Shown: one piece after another, positions 11,189 through 19,371 of the stretch
Position numbering within the stretch: the stretch's first letter is position 1
How the letters are laid out: each line of letters starts with the position of its first letter
From: Trichomonas vaginalis G3
Lineage: Eukaryota; Parabasalia; Trichomonadida; Trichomonadidae
Length of the DNA: 64,000 bases
Direction of reading: 5' to 3'
NCBI RefSeq assembly: GCF_026262505.1
Contig: NC_067205.1
Coordinates: forward strand, 15,314,001-15,378,000
Translations under genes and position numbers: made by a program
Notes under the pieces: generated by a model
What the model saw: only the letters and a program-made list of their open reading frames with translations
Databases searched by the model: none
Told to the model about the DNA's origin: nothing

Positions 11189-12054
11189 CTAAATTGAGGT
11201 AAAAAGCAATAAGACTTGCCGAGCCTCATGCCCCTACCTCATATAAATAGAATCACACTTTAGTGAATCAACATCTATAAGAATGAAGTGTTTTGAAGCT
11301 GAAATAATATTGAATAGAAATTAATTTTTTCTGAAATTTTGAATGAAATTATGGGAAATAAAAAAAATTACTAAATATTGTATTCATACAAATATATTAT
11401 TTTAAAGGAAAAATAGATGCTGATAGAAACGATGAAAATTTTTGAAAACTTTACAATTAATTTATGTTCGTTAACCACAGAGCTTGCAATCCAAAGCTCA
11501 CGTTAGACAACAAGAGTCATGAAGTCTCATACTAAGGGATATCCAACATATATTTTAATAATCTAATGTTTGTGACAAATATTCAACATAAAATTAAGTT
11601 TTCGTTTCGTTACAAGGCATTCATACTTTGGAGATATCATATTTAATGTACAGAAAAGTTAATATTAAACAATACATGCTAAAGAATTAATAAATAAGAT
11701 AATAAAATAAATTTATACGTAATTACTTTCATTTAATATGCTTTATGCTGTATAATATTGATTAAGAGGCATTAAAAGGTTCCATAGTCTGCTTTTATAG
11801 GCAAGATTTTTGATAAAAATTTTAAATTTTGAAAAATGATGAGAAAAGGAAAAAAAAAGGTAAATGAGAGCAAGAGGAGGGAAAAAAAGAAAAAGAAAAG
11901 AAAGGGAAGGGAAAAATAAAAGAAAGAAGGACATATAAAAATTTAGATGCGCATTCTTAATGCCGAGGCGGCTTGCCGCCGAGGCGCGATTTTTTTAGGC
12001 CTCTACGGTAACCCGGCAATGTTTTTTTAAATCTTGTACAGCCCTACATAAATT

Positions 12055-12655
12055 CTCTGTCTAAATCATATAAAAGCGCGTTTTACCCCTATGAATCAAG
12101 AAATTCATTCAATATTCATGGTATATTTATTAAATTTATACGATTTACTAATAATCAATATTATATCCTCATAAATAGCAATATATTTTGGTAATCTATG
12201 ATAATCATATACAATATTTGAAATCAAATTTTCATTAGTTTAGGTTCCTTGTTAATAGTAAACCATTATATTTATTACTAATAATAAAATCTATGTGTCG
12301 TATTGAAATTCAAGAAAATTACTTATTCGGTCCAAAAAAACAAATTAGATAAAATTTTTCTTTTTTTATGTAATTTTTGTTTTTCATTTTTCTCAAGATC
12401 CTAAGTTATGTTCTAACTTTTGACATCATATCCTATCATGCTAGGCTATATATTATAGCATATCCAAAAGGCAAGGAAATCTATCAGAGAAGCCTTTTTG
12501 ACCTATCGTTGCCCTACCTCTATTAATAAATTTGTGATCAAAATTTTGAATGATGGATTTAATTTATTGAAAATGTTTGACTGTATTATATATCATAATC
12601 ATAATTTTGTCCAAAATAAGCCAAAATTGTTAAATGTAAACTACATAAAAAATTG
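12055..12655. other. Intergenic, no gene seen
   Basis: About 600 bp of AT-rich DNA between the hAT target duplication and the 430-bp inverted repeat. No motif or reading frame worth naming was found. Confidence 0.5.
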
Positions 12656-13087
12656 GCGTCAAAAATTTTCTCACTGGGTTTTCGTCTATCAATCCCAGCT
12701 CATTATATACGCAACCAATCAAAAATCTGATATGGGAGTCCAAGACTAACTTTTTGTTGTCTACCTAATAAAAGAGGAAGCAGCATTAGTGAGAATAATC
12801 GCAAATATTCAATTTAAATTATCTTTTTATTCTTAATTTAAAGTGACAAAAAGAATAAAAAACCTATTCTAAGGCATGTTGTTATGTAAATGAGACTAGA
12901 CATCATATTTTATCTTATGAAAAAAAATATTTAGAATTTTAGAACAAAATAAATAGAAAAAATAGCATAACTTATGGATGTGCGTATATTAAATTTAATA
13001 AATTAAGAGAAATTATTTTTGGCGCCAAAATTATTCGTTAACTCTCAAATTTTTCTGAGTCAATAAGCCGCCAAAAAGTGTCATTTT
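12656..13087 (-). repeat. 430-bp inverted repeat, left copy
   Basis: This segment, from GGCGTCAAAAATTTTCTCAC to GCCGCCAAAAAGTGTCATTT, is repeated in opposite orientation at 41645-42080 with very few differences. The ends carry similar short inverted words (TTTTTGGCGGC and TTTTTAGGCGTC when read inward), so each copy may be a small MITE. Alternatively the pair may be the ends of something larger that encloses the Polinton. No coding capacity. Confidence 0.75.
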
Positions 13088-14019
13088 GTTTCGTTAGAGA
13101 AAGATGAATTGTCCATGTCATCCAATCGGGAACAAGGGGGATGGGGATTAGATGATAAAGAAGCAATTCATGCTCTCTATCTGAAGCAATCAGACTTACC
13201 AGCAACAATGTGAATCAGTCTTTCACTGAATGAGTAGGTGTTGGAAGAACTGTTCTCTAAAGCGATACAGTTGCGCTACATGTTCGTCAACTTGTCTAGA
13301 AATAAATATATCATTTGTTTTATACGTTTTTTCGTAATAAATCTATTTGTATTTGTTGTATTTGAGTATGAAGATAACAAAAACTACGGCATAAGACGCA
13401 GTACACTGGGCTTCGTTGCCATTTTATTTACCATGTTAAGAATAAACTTAACAGACATGCTTTGTTTTCGACGAACCCATCTAAAATAACGTACATCTAA
13501 ATAAAACTAAAAAACTGTAAAATTTCTTTATTTGATAGTATACTTCAAATTATGCACTATACCTTCTAGAATTCTATAACACTCTTTGCATATAATTTTT
13601 TTTTAAAAAAAGTTATATCTCGACAAAAATATGATTTATCAATAGAGTATGTAAAATAAAACTCATTCGCAGTATTAAAAAATCGTAAATCTTTCCAAAA
13701 AAATTTTGAATTACAAATTTTAAAACTTAAAACAACATTTTTTGAAGCGAAAAAACGAAATCTAATTTTTTTGGAAAATTTAGAATAAATAGAGCTCTTT
13801 AACTTGTCGAATACAAATTGTTTTCAAGTTTTTTTCGACCGGAAATTGAACTTTTAGAGTTTATACAATAAGATTCACATGAAAAAATACGGGTTTAACA
13901 AAGAAATCACCAATATAAAGGTTTTTTAGTAGAACGAGATTGATAAAAACTATGGTATGATAAAAAGACGATAATTTTTTTGGCGGGATAATTGAAGAAT
14001 ATGAATGATTCGAATTACA
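13088..14019. other. Unique AT-rich spacer left of the Polinton
   Basis: About 930 bp without a supportable gene. An 83-codon frame on plus (13238-13489) has a faint resemblance to a short retroelement RNase H motif, which is not enough for a call. Confidence 0.45.
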
Positions 14020-14226
14020 GACATACTCTAGTCCGAAACTTACTATGGTTCGTGACTTATTTTTGACACAGAATAGCTGTAGACTAAGGCTTACTCTAGA
14101 TCCAGACTTATTATACAATTAAATTTGCTTTTGGAATAAGACTTAATTTTAGTTACAAACTTATCTTAATATCAGACTTATATTTAGAATCAGATTTACT
14201 TTAGTCTAGAACTTACATTTAGAATC
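14020..14226. repeat. Degenerate edge of the 35-bp minisatellite
   Basis: Diverged versions of the unit (AGACTTA..., GTCTAGAACTTAC, GAATCAGACTT) occur at about the same spacing as in the perfect array that follows. Decay towards one edge is the usual picture for a tandem array that is homogenised in its middle. Confidence 0.7.
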
Positions 14227-14695
14227 AGACTTCCATTTCAAGTCAGACTTACTTTCGTCCGAGACTTACATTTCAAGTCAGACTTACTTTCGTCCGAGAC
14301 TTACATTTCAAGTCAGACTTACTTTCGTCCGAGACTTACATTTCAAGTCAGACTTACTTTCGTCCGAGACTTACATTTCAAGTCAGACTTACTTTCGTCC
14401 GAGACTTACATTTCAAGTCAGACTTACTTTCGTCCGAGACTTACATTTCAAGTCAGACTTACTTTCGTCCGAGACTTACATTTCAAGTCAGACTTACTTT
14501 CGTCCGAGACTTACATTTCAAGTCAGACTTACTTTCGTCCGAGACTTACATTTCAAGTCAGACTTACTTTCGTCCGAGACTTACATTTCAAGTCAGACTT
14601 ACTTTCGTCCGAGACTTACATTTCAAGTCAGACTTACTTTCGTCCGAGACTTACATTTCAAGTCAGACTTACTTTCGTCCGAGACTTACATTTCA
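14227..14695. repeat. 35-bp minisatellite, left inverted-repeat array
   Basis: About 13 almost perfect tandem copies of a 35-bp unit made of two related halves: a 17-bp GACTTACTTTCGTCCGA and an 18-bp GACTTACATTTCAAGTCA. All units here are the full 35 bp. The same unit forms the 5-kb array at 36543-41514. It reads the same along the plus strand at both ends, although the rest of the inverted repeat is inverted. Confidence 0.95.
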
Positions 14696-14857
14696 GTTAG
14701 TATACAAGTCATGGGTACGGCGGCACTGCGTTCCACCTTACCCAATACTTGTGAATTTGACACTTTACAAAGCCGCCAACCACTTCACTAACGAACTCAC
14801 TAATGTAAAAAATAAACGTTCTCACTATCGTTCTCACTAACGACTTCACTAATGTTC

Positions 14858-15142
14858 TCATAAATTTTCCTCAATATCTTCATCATCAGTGTTAACCCTA
14901 TTGTAGTCATACTTGAAGCCATAAACTTTCTCTAACTTCTTAACGTACAATTTACATAACTTACCTTCGTCATCGTATGGTTTAATGATATAACTATTTC
15001 TATCTTTATACACAGTCAATGAAAAGTCAACTGGTCTCGGATGTATTTGAAAGAACATGTTATGCTCAGGAAGGAAGAATAAATGTTTAAATGTATGTTT
15101 GTTATACTGTGGAATTCGAATGAGTTGCTTTTGTTCTGTCAT
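14858..15142 (-). CDS. Small protein encoded within the Polinton inverted repeat
   Basis: A 94-residue protein of unknown function that lies wholly inside the inverted repeat, so the element carries two copies (the other at 36034-36318). It is rich in Phe, His and Tyr (NKHTFKHLFFLPEHNMFF) in the N-terminal half, then Lys/Tyr-rich, with an acidic C-terminal end (TDDEDIEENL). The ATG follows a TTTTTATTTG motif by about a dozen bases, as in other genes of the element. No domain recognised. Placement next to the terminus would suit a terminus-binding or early protein, but that is a guess. Confidence 0.6.
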   Translation of the reverse strand: MTEQKQLIRIPQYNKHTFKHLFFLPEHNMFFQIHPRPVDFSLTVYKDRNSYIIKPYDDEGKLCKLYVKKLEKVYGFKYDYNRVNTDDEDIEENL

Positions 15143-15252
15143 TTACATCCAAATAAAAATTTTCAGTAAAATAAAAAATAAACTTAAAAATTAATGATAT
15201 CACCACTCCCACACATATGAAAACATAGCACAAAAATAAATTTAGGTGAAGT

Positions 15253-15266
15253 GGTGAGATCTCACC
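15253..15266. promoter_or_regulatory. 14-bp palindrome GGTGAGATCTCACC (site 1)
   Basis: A perfect palindrome, followed by repeated TTTTTTCACC words. The same block is found at 25602, 26743 and 35912 and nowhere else in the window, so it is specific to this Polinton. It could be a binding site for an element-encoded dimeric DNA-binding protein. Confidence 0.7.
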
Positions 15267-15307
15267 TGTTTTTTCACCTCTTTTTTCACCCTGTTGAATT
15301 CATTGCT

Positions 15308-15544
15308 TTATAACTCTCTTCCTTTCTCCAACTCTTCTAACTTCTTCTTAAGTTCAGCAATGTTGTCCTCATGAAGTTTAATCTTTCTCAAAATTCCTTC
15401 TTTATCTAATGGTTGCTTTATCTTTCTAAACTGAACTCTACCATCCTTCATAGTATGAATGTAAAAACCTTCTGGAATAGTTCCTGATTTAATGTATTCT
15501 ACCAAAAACTTTTGTTTCATTGCTTCAGTGACTTTATTTGTCAT
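15308..15544 (-). CDS. Small protein with a G-x-P...dG..RK domain and coiled coil
   Basis: A protein of 78 residues from the ATG at 15544, chosen because it follows the TTTTTATTTGATTGAA leader typical of this element. Residues 10-45 (YIKSGTIPEGFYIHTMKDGR and then VQFRKIKQPL) resemble a stretch in the genes at 17684 and 59857. The rest is a charged coiled coil (HEDNIAELKKKLEELEKGRE). Function unknown; perhaps a small virion or DNA-binding protein. Its last codons fall inside the inverted repeat. Confidence 0.65.
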   Translation of the reverse strand: MTNKVTEAMKQKFLVEYIKSGTIPEGFYIHTMKDGRVQFRKIKQPLDKEGILRKIKLHEDNIAELKKKLEELEKGREL

Positions 15545-15592
15545 TTCAATCAAATAAAAATTTTAATATTAAATAAAAATAACGTTATTTTT

Positions 15593-16051
15593 TCAGTAAG
15601 GAAACGCAGGAGTTTTACGATTTATTTGAGGAGTAGGTTCTGGTTTAAATGTTGGAGTCGGTTTAGGAGTTGACTTTTGAACAGGAGTTTGTACTTCCAT
15701 AGGTTCAGGAGTCATTGAAGGTGTTGTTTGTGAAGGCGTTGGTTTTGACGTTGGTTTTGGAGTTTGTTTAACTTCAGCTACTTCAGTATTATTTACAACA
15801 TTTGCTTTATTTCTTTTCAACATCATAACTGCTCCTGCTGTAGCTAGCAAACCTAGTGGGAGACCATATCTTATATAAGGACTTGACCAAATGCTATTTT
15901 TGACAGGAGCTGGTGGAACACCTAACCTTGGTGAGACTGCTCTTTGCCATTGTGCAGCTCGTAAGAAATATTCAATAGGTGCTCCATAATCGTTTGGTAA
16001 AGTTTGTTTCATAGATGGTGAAGGTTCACGAGAGCTTGATGAAGAACTCAT
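15593..16051 (-). CDS. Membrane-anchored Pro/Thr-rich protein
   Basis: A 152-residue protein with a Ser-rich N-terminus and one likely membrane segment (about residues 62-78, YGLPLGLLATAGAVMML, followed by KRNK). After it comes a long low-complexity tail of Pro, Thr and Lys with repeats such as TPKPTSKPTPSQTTPS. It lies directly downstream of the major capsid gene on the same strand, which suggests a structural or membrane-interacting virion protein. No family match can be named. Confidence 0.65.
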   Translation of the reverse strand: MSSSSSSREPSPSMKQTLPNDYGAPIEYFLRAAQWQRAVSPRLGVPPAPVKNSIWSSPYIRYGLPLGLLATAGAVMMLKRNKANVVNNTEVAEVKQTPKPTSKPTPSQTTPSMTPEPMEVQTPVQKSTPKPTPTFKPEPTPQINRKTPAFPY

Positions 16052-16081
16052 TTATAAGCTTTAAAAATAAACGTTCATCCT

Positions 16082-17656
16082 TTATTCCTCACCGTCGTCC
16101 GTAGCTAAGTTATAGTCATCTAATCTTATTATTGGGATGCCATTAGCACGCACCTGAATGGCAAAGCAACAATCCCTCATAAATCCAATAAGTGGCTTTG
16201 GTACATTTTCAGTTGCTAGTTCAATAGGTCCTTTAACAGACAATTTGTATGTTATTGGAGCAGTAGATGTTTGACCTTGCTGGAAGCAAAAGTCCACTTC
16301 TGTTGGAAAACCACATAAGAAATGTGTGTTGTCATAGCTATCCCATTTATGTTCCACACTACCATCATCCACCAATGACCTCATAACATCTTCATTAAAT
16401 CCTATCATATCATTGTTTGTATTGCAAGCGTTCGCAACCATTTCATAAAATACAGGTCCATATGATTTTTCAGGTTCTGCAGGCATATTTCCATAAGCTC
16501 CCATGGAAAGCTGAAGATATTTAAACTTAGGGTTCTCAAAATTAACATAATAGTTGTCTTTCTTTCTAAATAGTGCCCAAATACTTTTAACATTAATAGG
16601 CGTATAAGCTGCTGTAAATGTTGCACTTGAACTATCTGTATTCTTTGAGAATGAACCGTCCATAGGAATCCAATCCATAACTTTAACAGGAAAACATAAA
16701 GCCTCGTTTGTATAATGTTCTACAAGTTCTGTATAAATGTTAGGGTCTAAAGAGAATGACTTTGGATGAATGAAACATTCATTAAAATCCATCTTTGTTC
16801 GAAATAGTTGCTGGGTTACAGTTGTAATAGTAACTGTTCCACTAGCTTCTACTGCCTTCGTTATCATAGTGAATGGTTCATTCCATGGAACAAATTTATT
16901 TGTCGGTGGATTTGAATCTGAAGCAAATGCAACTTTAAGAGTTGGATTGAAAGCAATGATATCATTTACAGATATAGATGTGCATTGTAAGGCGTCGCTA
17001 CTGAACTTTACTTTAAGCTGAATGTTTCCTGCAAAAGCTGGAATAAATCGAATAGCTTCTAATGGAAGGAATCTTCTAACAGGAATTCTTAAACGAAGCT
17101 TAAAATCAAATGATTTTCCTGCTGTAATTGGACCACTAACAATTTGTCCTGTTCTGCATGTTCCCGAATGACTCCATACATCTTCATGTCGAGTCTTTGA
17201 GAAAACATCTACTTTCTTTATTTGTTCGGTAGTTTGTGAGTTTGAAGTTATATATGCTTCTTCTCTTGCGTTGTCTTGAGAATATACGATACGACCATTT
17301 GCAAGGATTTGATATCCAGCAACTGCATAGAAAGCGTCATCGAAACCAATCCAAAATCCTGGTGGGTTTGTTTTATTGGAACCTGAACCAATTTCTTTAT
17401 CTACAATAAATTGACCTTCCATTTTATACGTAATGAATGTATTGTAAAGGTCCAACATATTTTCACCAGGAGGTGAGAGATTGAATGTTACCCATGTGTT
17501 ATCTTTAGCAGTTCCAGGTTGTGATGGAATCTTTGCGTCAGAATATTTTCTATTAGTGTCACCAATTTGAACTGCATTGTCTATGATATCGAAATATGAG
17601 CGAATCTGATGAATATGCTCTGCTGGAGTAAATTCGTTTAGCTGTTCGTTCTGCAT
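16082..17656 (-). CDS. Polinton major capsid protein, double jelly-roll type
   Basis: A 524-residue protein in the size range of Polinton major capsid proteins. The sequence is beta-rich with few charged helices. It contains stretches usual for this family: an N-terminal region setting out the first barrel (WVTFNLSPPGENMLDLYNTF), a central RLRIPVRRFLPLEAIRFIPA followed by GNIQLKVKF, and a C-terminal half with a second barrel. The reading frame is complete. It is the first large gene from the left repeat, followed on the same strand by the Pro/Thr-rich membrane protein. Identification rests on size, context and sequence character; no search was run. Confidence 0.78.
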   Translation of the reverse strand: MQNEQLNEFTPAEHIHQIRSYFDIIDNAVQIGDTNRKYSDAKIPSQPGTAKDNTWVTFNLSPPGENMLDLYNTFITYKMEGQFIVDKEIGSGSNKTNPPGFWIGFDDAFYAVAGYQILANGRIVYSQDNAREEAYITSNSQTTEQIKKVDVFSKTRHEDVWSHSGTCRTGQIVSGPITAGKSFDFKLRLRIPVRRFLPLEAIRFIPAFAGNIQLKVKFSSDALQCTSISVNDIIAFNPTLKVAFASDSNPPTNKFVPWNEPFTMITKAVEASGTVTITTVTQQLFRTKMDFNECFIHPKSFSLDPNIYTELVEHYTNEALCFPVKVMDWIPMDGSFSKNTDSSSATFTAAYTPINVKSIWALFRKKDNYYVNFENPKFKYLQLSMGAYGNMPAEPEKSYGPVFYEMVANACNTNNDMIGFNEDVMRSLVDDGSVEHKWDSYDNTHFLCGFPTEVDFCFQQGQTSTAPITYKLSVKGPIELATENVPKPLIGFMRDCCFAIQVRANGIPIIRLDDYNLATDDGEE

Positions 17657-17683
17657 GTATTTACTTCAGATAAAAATATCTAT

Positions 17684-18118
17684 TTACTTCATTATTCTCA
17701 CTCTTCTTCTTGGCATTCGTGGTGGAAGTTGTTTCTTGACATTTTCAATGAACTGTACATTCTCTTTTGTCTCAACTTCTTTCACTGGCGGGTCAGGATT
17801 CTTTGACTCGGTTTGTTTTTCAATGAAATTCACGAACTTTGCAATAAGCTCTTGGTTCGTTATTGAAAGTACATCTGGCTTCTTTTCTTCTGGTTCTATT
17901 GGTGGCTCAGTTTGAACAGAAGGTTTTATATGGGCTTCGTGGACTTCACCCTTGCCATGCACCTTAATGTTGTCGCTTTCTGCATTCGCTAATGGAACCT
18001 TTCTTTTTCTTACGTATATTTTACCATCTTTACTCTGACTTACGTAATAGAAAGGATGTTGTATTCCTCTTGCGTCATTTAATATAATAGACTCTCGCTC
18101 TGATTTTGACAAGCTCAT
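17684..18118 (-). CDS. Small charged Polinton protein
   Basis: A 144-residue protein. Residues about 5-45 (LNDARGIQHPFYYVSQSKDG and then KIYVRKRKVPL) form the same short domain as in the genes at 15308 and 59857. The middle is acidic and Pro-rich; the C-terminus is basic (PPRMPRRRVRIMK), suggesting DNA contact. Codons for HGKGEVHEAH come from a GC-rich mini-repeat that recurs elsewhere in the element. The gene is divergent from 18164, with 45 bp between the two starts. Confidence 0.6.
   Translation of the reverse strand: MSLSKSERESIILNDARGIQHPFYYVSQSKDGKIYVRKRKVPLANAESDNIKVHGKGEVHEAHIKPSVQTEPPIEPEEKKPDVLSITNQELIAKFVNFIEKQTESKNPDPPVKEVETKENVQFIENVKKQLPPRMPRRRVRIMK
17932..17962. repeat. GC-rich mini-repeat inside a gene (copy 1)
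   Basis: GGGCTTCGTGGACTTCACCC then TTGCCATGCACC is a variant of the block GGGCTTCGCCCTTGCCGC found at 19300, 22945, 26703 and 35236. Here it is part of the reading frame at 17684-18118. Confidence 0.55.
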
Positions 18119-18163
18119 TTTACATCGGTTAAAGTTTTAATTTTGTTTTTTATCTGCAGTCAA
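18119..18163. promoter_or_regulatory. Bidirectional promoter spacer, 45 bp
   Basis: Separates the divergent starts at 18118 (minus) and 18164 (plus). Next to the plus gene is TTTTTTATCTGCAGTCAA, the T-run plus ATCT pattern seen before many genes of both Polintons. Both transcripts must have very short 5' leaders. Confidence 0.6.
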
Positions 18164-18424
18164 ATGACTCAGACAAGCCCTACGGACAAGACCCAAGGGG
18201 TCATAGATGTTGAAGCATTGAAGAAAGAAATTCGTGAGCAAATTTTATCCGAACTGAAGGAACAAAAACAAGAACAAAAGCCAGAGAGACCAAAGAGAAA
18301 ACTTAGTGAAAAACAACTTGCTGCATTAGCTGCTGGAAGACAAAAGAACCCACGTTTGCTGGCGAAGAAAGCTAGAGAAGAAGCTGAAGCAAAAGCTAAA
18401 GAAGCTGAAGCAAAGAAAGAGTAA
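18164..18424 (+). CDS. Small Lys/Glu-rich helical protein
   Basis: An 86-residue protein from the ATG at 18164, preferred over the frame opening at 18143 because it directly follows the TTTTTATCTGCAG motif. It is almost entirely charged helix: ALKKEIREQILSELKEQKQE, then the basic segment PERPKRKLSEKQLAALAAGR and an Ala/Lys/Glu tail (AREEAEAKAKEAEAKKE). It resembles small nucleic-acid-binding or core proteins, but no family can be named. Confidence 0.6.
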   Translation: MTQTSPTDKTQGVIDVEALKKEIREQILSELKEQKQEQKPERPKRKLSEKQLAALAAGRQKNPRLLAKKAREEAEAKAKEAEAKKE

Positions 18425-18448
18425 ATGGTTTATTTTTATCCGAATTAA

Positions 18449-19290
18449 ATGTATAGACAAATACCTTTATCTGTTGCGTTCAGTAGTGAAAACCCTGACG
18501 TCAAAATAAAGGGGAACAGAGTAACGTTTAAGTTTCCAACAGACTGGATTGTGAACATAAATGAAGAGAAGTACATTGGCATAACAAATATGTATATAAC
18601 ACGTGCTTTCAGAAAGGTTGACTTTATACTTCAAGTCGAGATAGAAAATGACGAACAGTCTTTAAGCGCCCAAAACATTCACATATACAAATACTTTAAA
18701 GACGATACAACATTGACAATGTATGATTCATTTAATGAGATGTTCGAAAAAAGTTTAACATTGAAGTACAAACTTTACAGCCTTTACGTGAGTTTCTTGC
18801 ACAACTGAAAGAAGAAGGTAGTCAGAAACTTATAGACTTTTCATTATGATTTAATGAAAATGAAGATGGAACACATGACTGTCAATTTGTTGTATTCTCA
18901 CCATTCAATGAAGTAGCTAAAAAGAAAAAAATCCATTACGTATAAGATTTCAAATCTCTGAACCAAGTGATGATTTCAAAATGTTTTCAATTATGATGCA
19001 ATGCTTCCGAGGAAAAATGATTTTTCCGAAATTAGATTTCCAGGCATTTGGGATAGAAAGCAAGCTATATTTATCAAATAGTAAGGGTTGAAAATGAGTT
19101 CATTGGTCATACAAGAACTTCACCACTTCCTAACCCTAAATACTATAAATTAACTGGCTTCAATCGTGAGTTTTGGATAGACATGTTCTCCACTCATGAC
19201 CATAAAGCACCTGTTTTGCTACCTCCAGACCATAAGGACTGTCTCTACATTGAAGCACAACTCTTAAACTCTACCATCGCAGTATTGTAA
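18449..19290 (+). pseudogene. Penton-like structural gene remains (region A)
   Basis: Decayed coding region. The first part (18449-18808) reads MYRQIPLSVAFSSENPDVKI and on, with FPTDWIVNINEEKYIGI, which resembles the YPRHW...EKAIEIRQV stretch of the gene at 34245 and the YPLRW...TKAIGFRRM stretch at 56158. It therefore probably belongs to the same family of minor capsid (penton-like) proteins. Coding character continues to about 19290. The TTTTTATCCG motif precedes the ATG. Broken in this copy. Confidence 0.5.
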
Positions 19291-19299
19291 ATGACCACA

Positions 19300-19327
19300 T
19301 GGGCTTCGCCCTTGCCGCTAGCGGCTT
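19300..19327. repeat. GC-rich palindromic mini-repeat (copy 2)
   Basis: GGGCTTCGCCCTTGCCGCTA then GCGGCTT, containing the palindrome GCCGCTAGCGGC. It is the only copy that lies fully between genes, at the convergent ends of the region at 18449 and the polymerase gene. Its GC content stands out sharply from its surroundings. Confidence 0.65.
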
Positions 19328-19371
19328 ATTTTTATCACGAATGACCTCATTGCTGACAAAAATAAATGACC

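Larger units (their letters stand above)
8038..12046 (+). mobile_element. Autonomous hAT-family DNA transposon
   Basis: A complete 4.0-kb element. It begins TATGGCATTCCAA and ends GTACAGCCCTA, giving imperfect terminal repeats (TA-GGC...). It is flanked by a perfect 8-bp duplication CATAAATT (8030-8037 and 12047-12054), the size made by hAT transposases. The ends were fixed independently by comparison with the deleted copy at 51685-53069. It encodes one transposase on the plus strand. Subterminal regions hold palindromes (AACCGCGGTT, GTCACCGGTGAC) and repeated TTTTTCCGTA motifs. Confidence 0.92.
14696..15324. repeat. Polinton 1 left terminal inverted repeat, inner part
   Basis: Inverted copy of 35854-36542, nearly identical. 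It contains a small gene (14858-15142) and the palindrome GGTGAGATCTCACC. Its inner edge lies within the last codons of the flanking genes: AAGGAAGAGAGTTATAAAGC is shared by the 3' ends of the genes at 15308 and 35878. Confidence 0.9.

Noticed and set aside
11743-11934. Phe/Leu/Ser-rich frame on the minus strand in the hAT 3' region
   Set aside because: Translation of an A/G-rich purine tract; no protein character.
12656-13087. 430-bp inverted repeats as the true Polinton termini
   Set aside because: Distances to the minisatellite are unequal and the intervening flanks are unrelated, so they cannot be simple outer ends of the same terminal repeat.
13238-13489. Retroelement RNase H-like fragment (YGIRRSTLGFVAIL)
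   Set aside because: Only about ten residues resemble the family; no neighbouring domains support it.
14227-14695. CRISPR-like regular repeats
   Set aside because: Repeats are directly abutting with no unique spacers and the context is eukaryotic.
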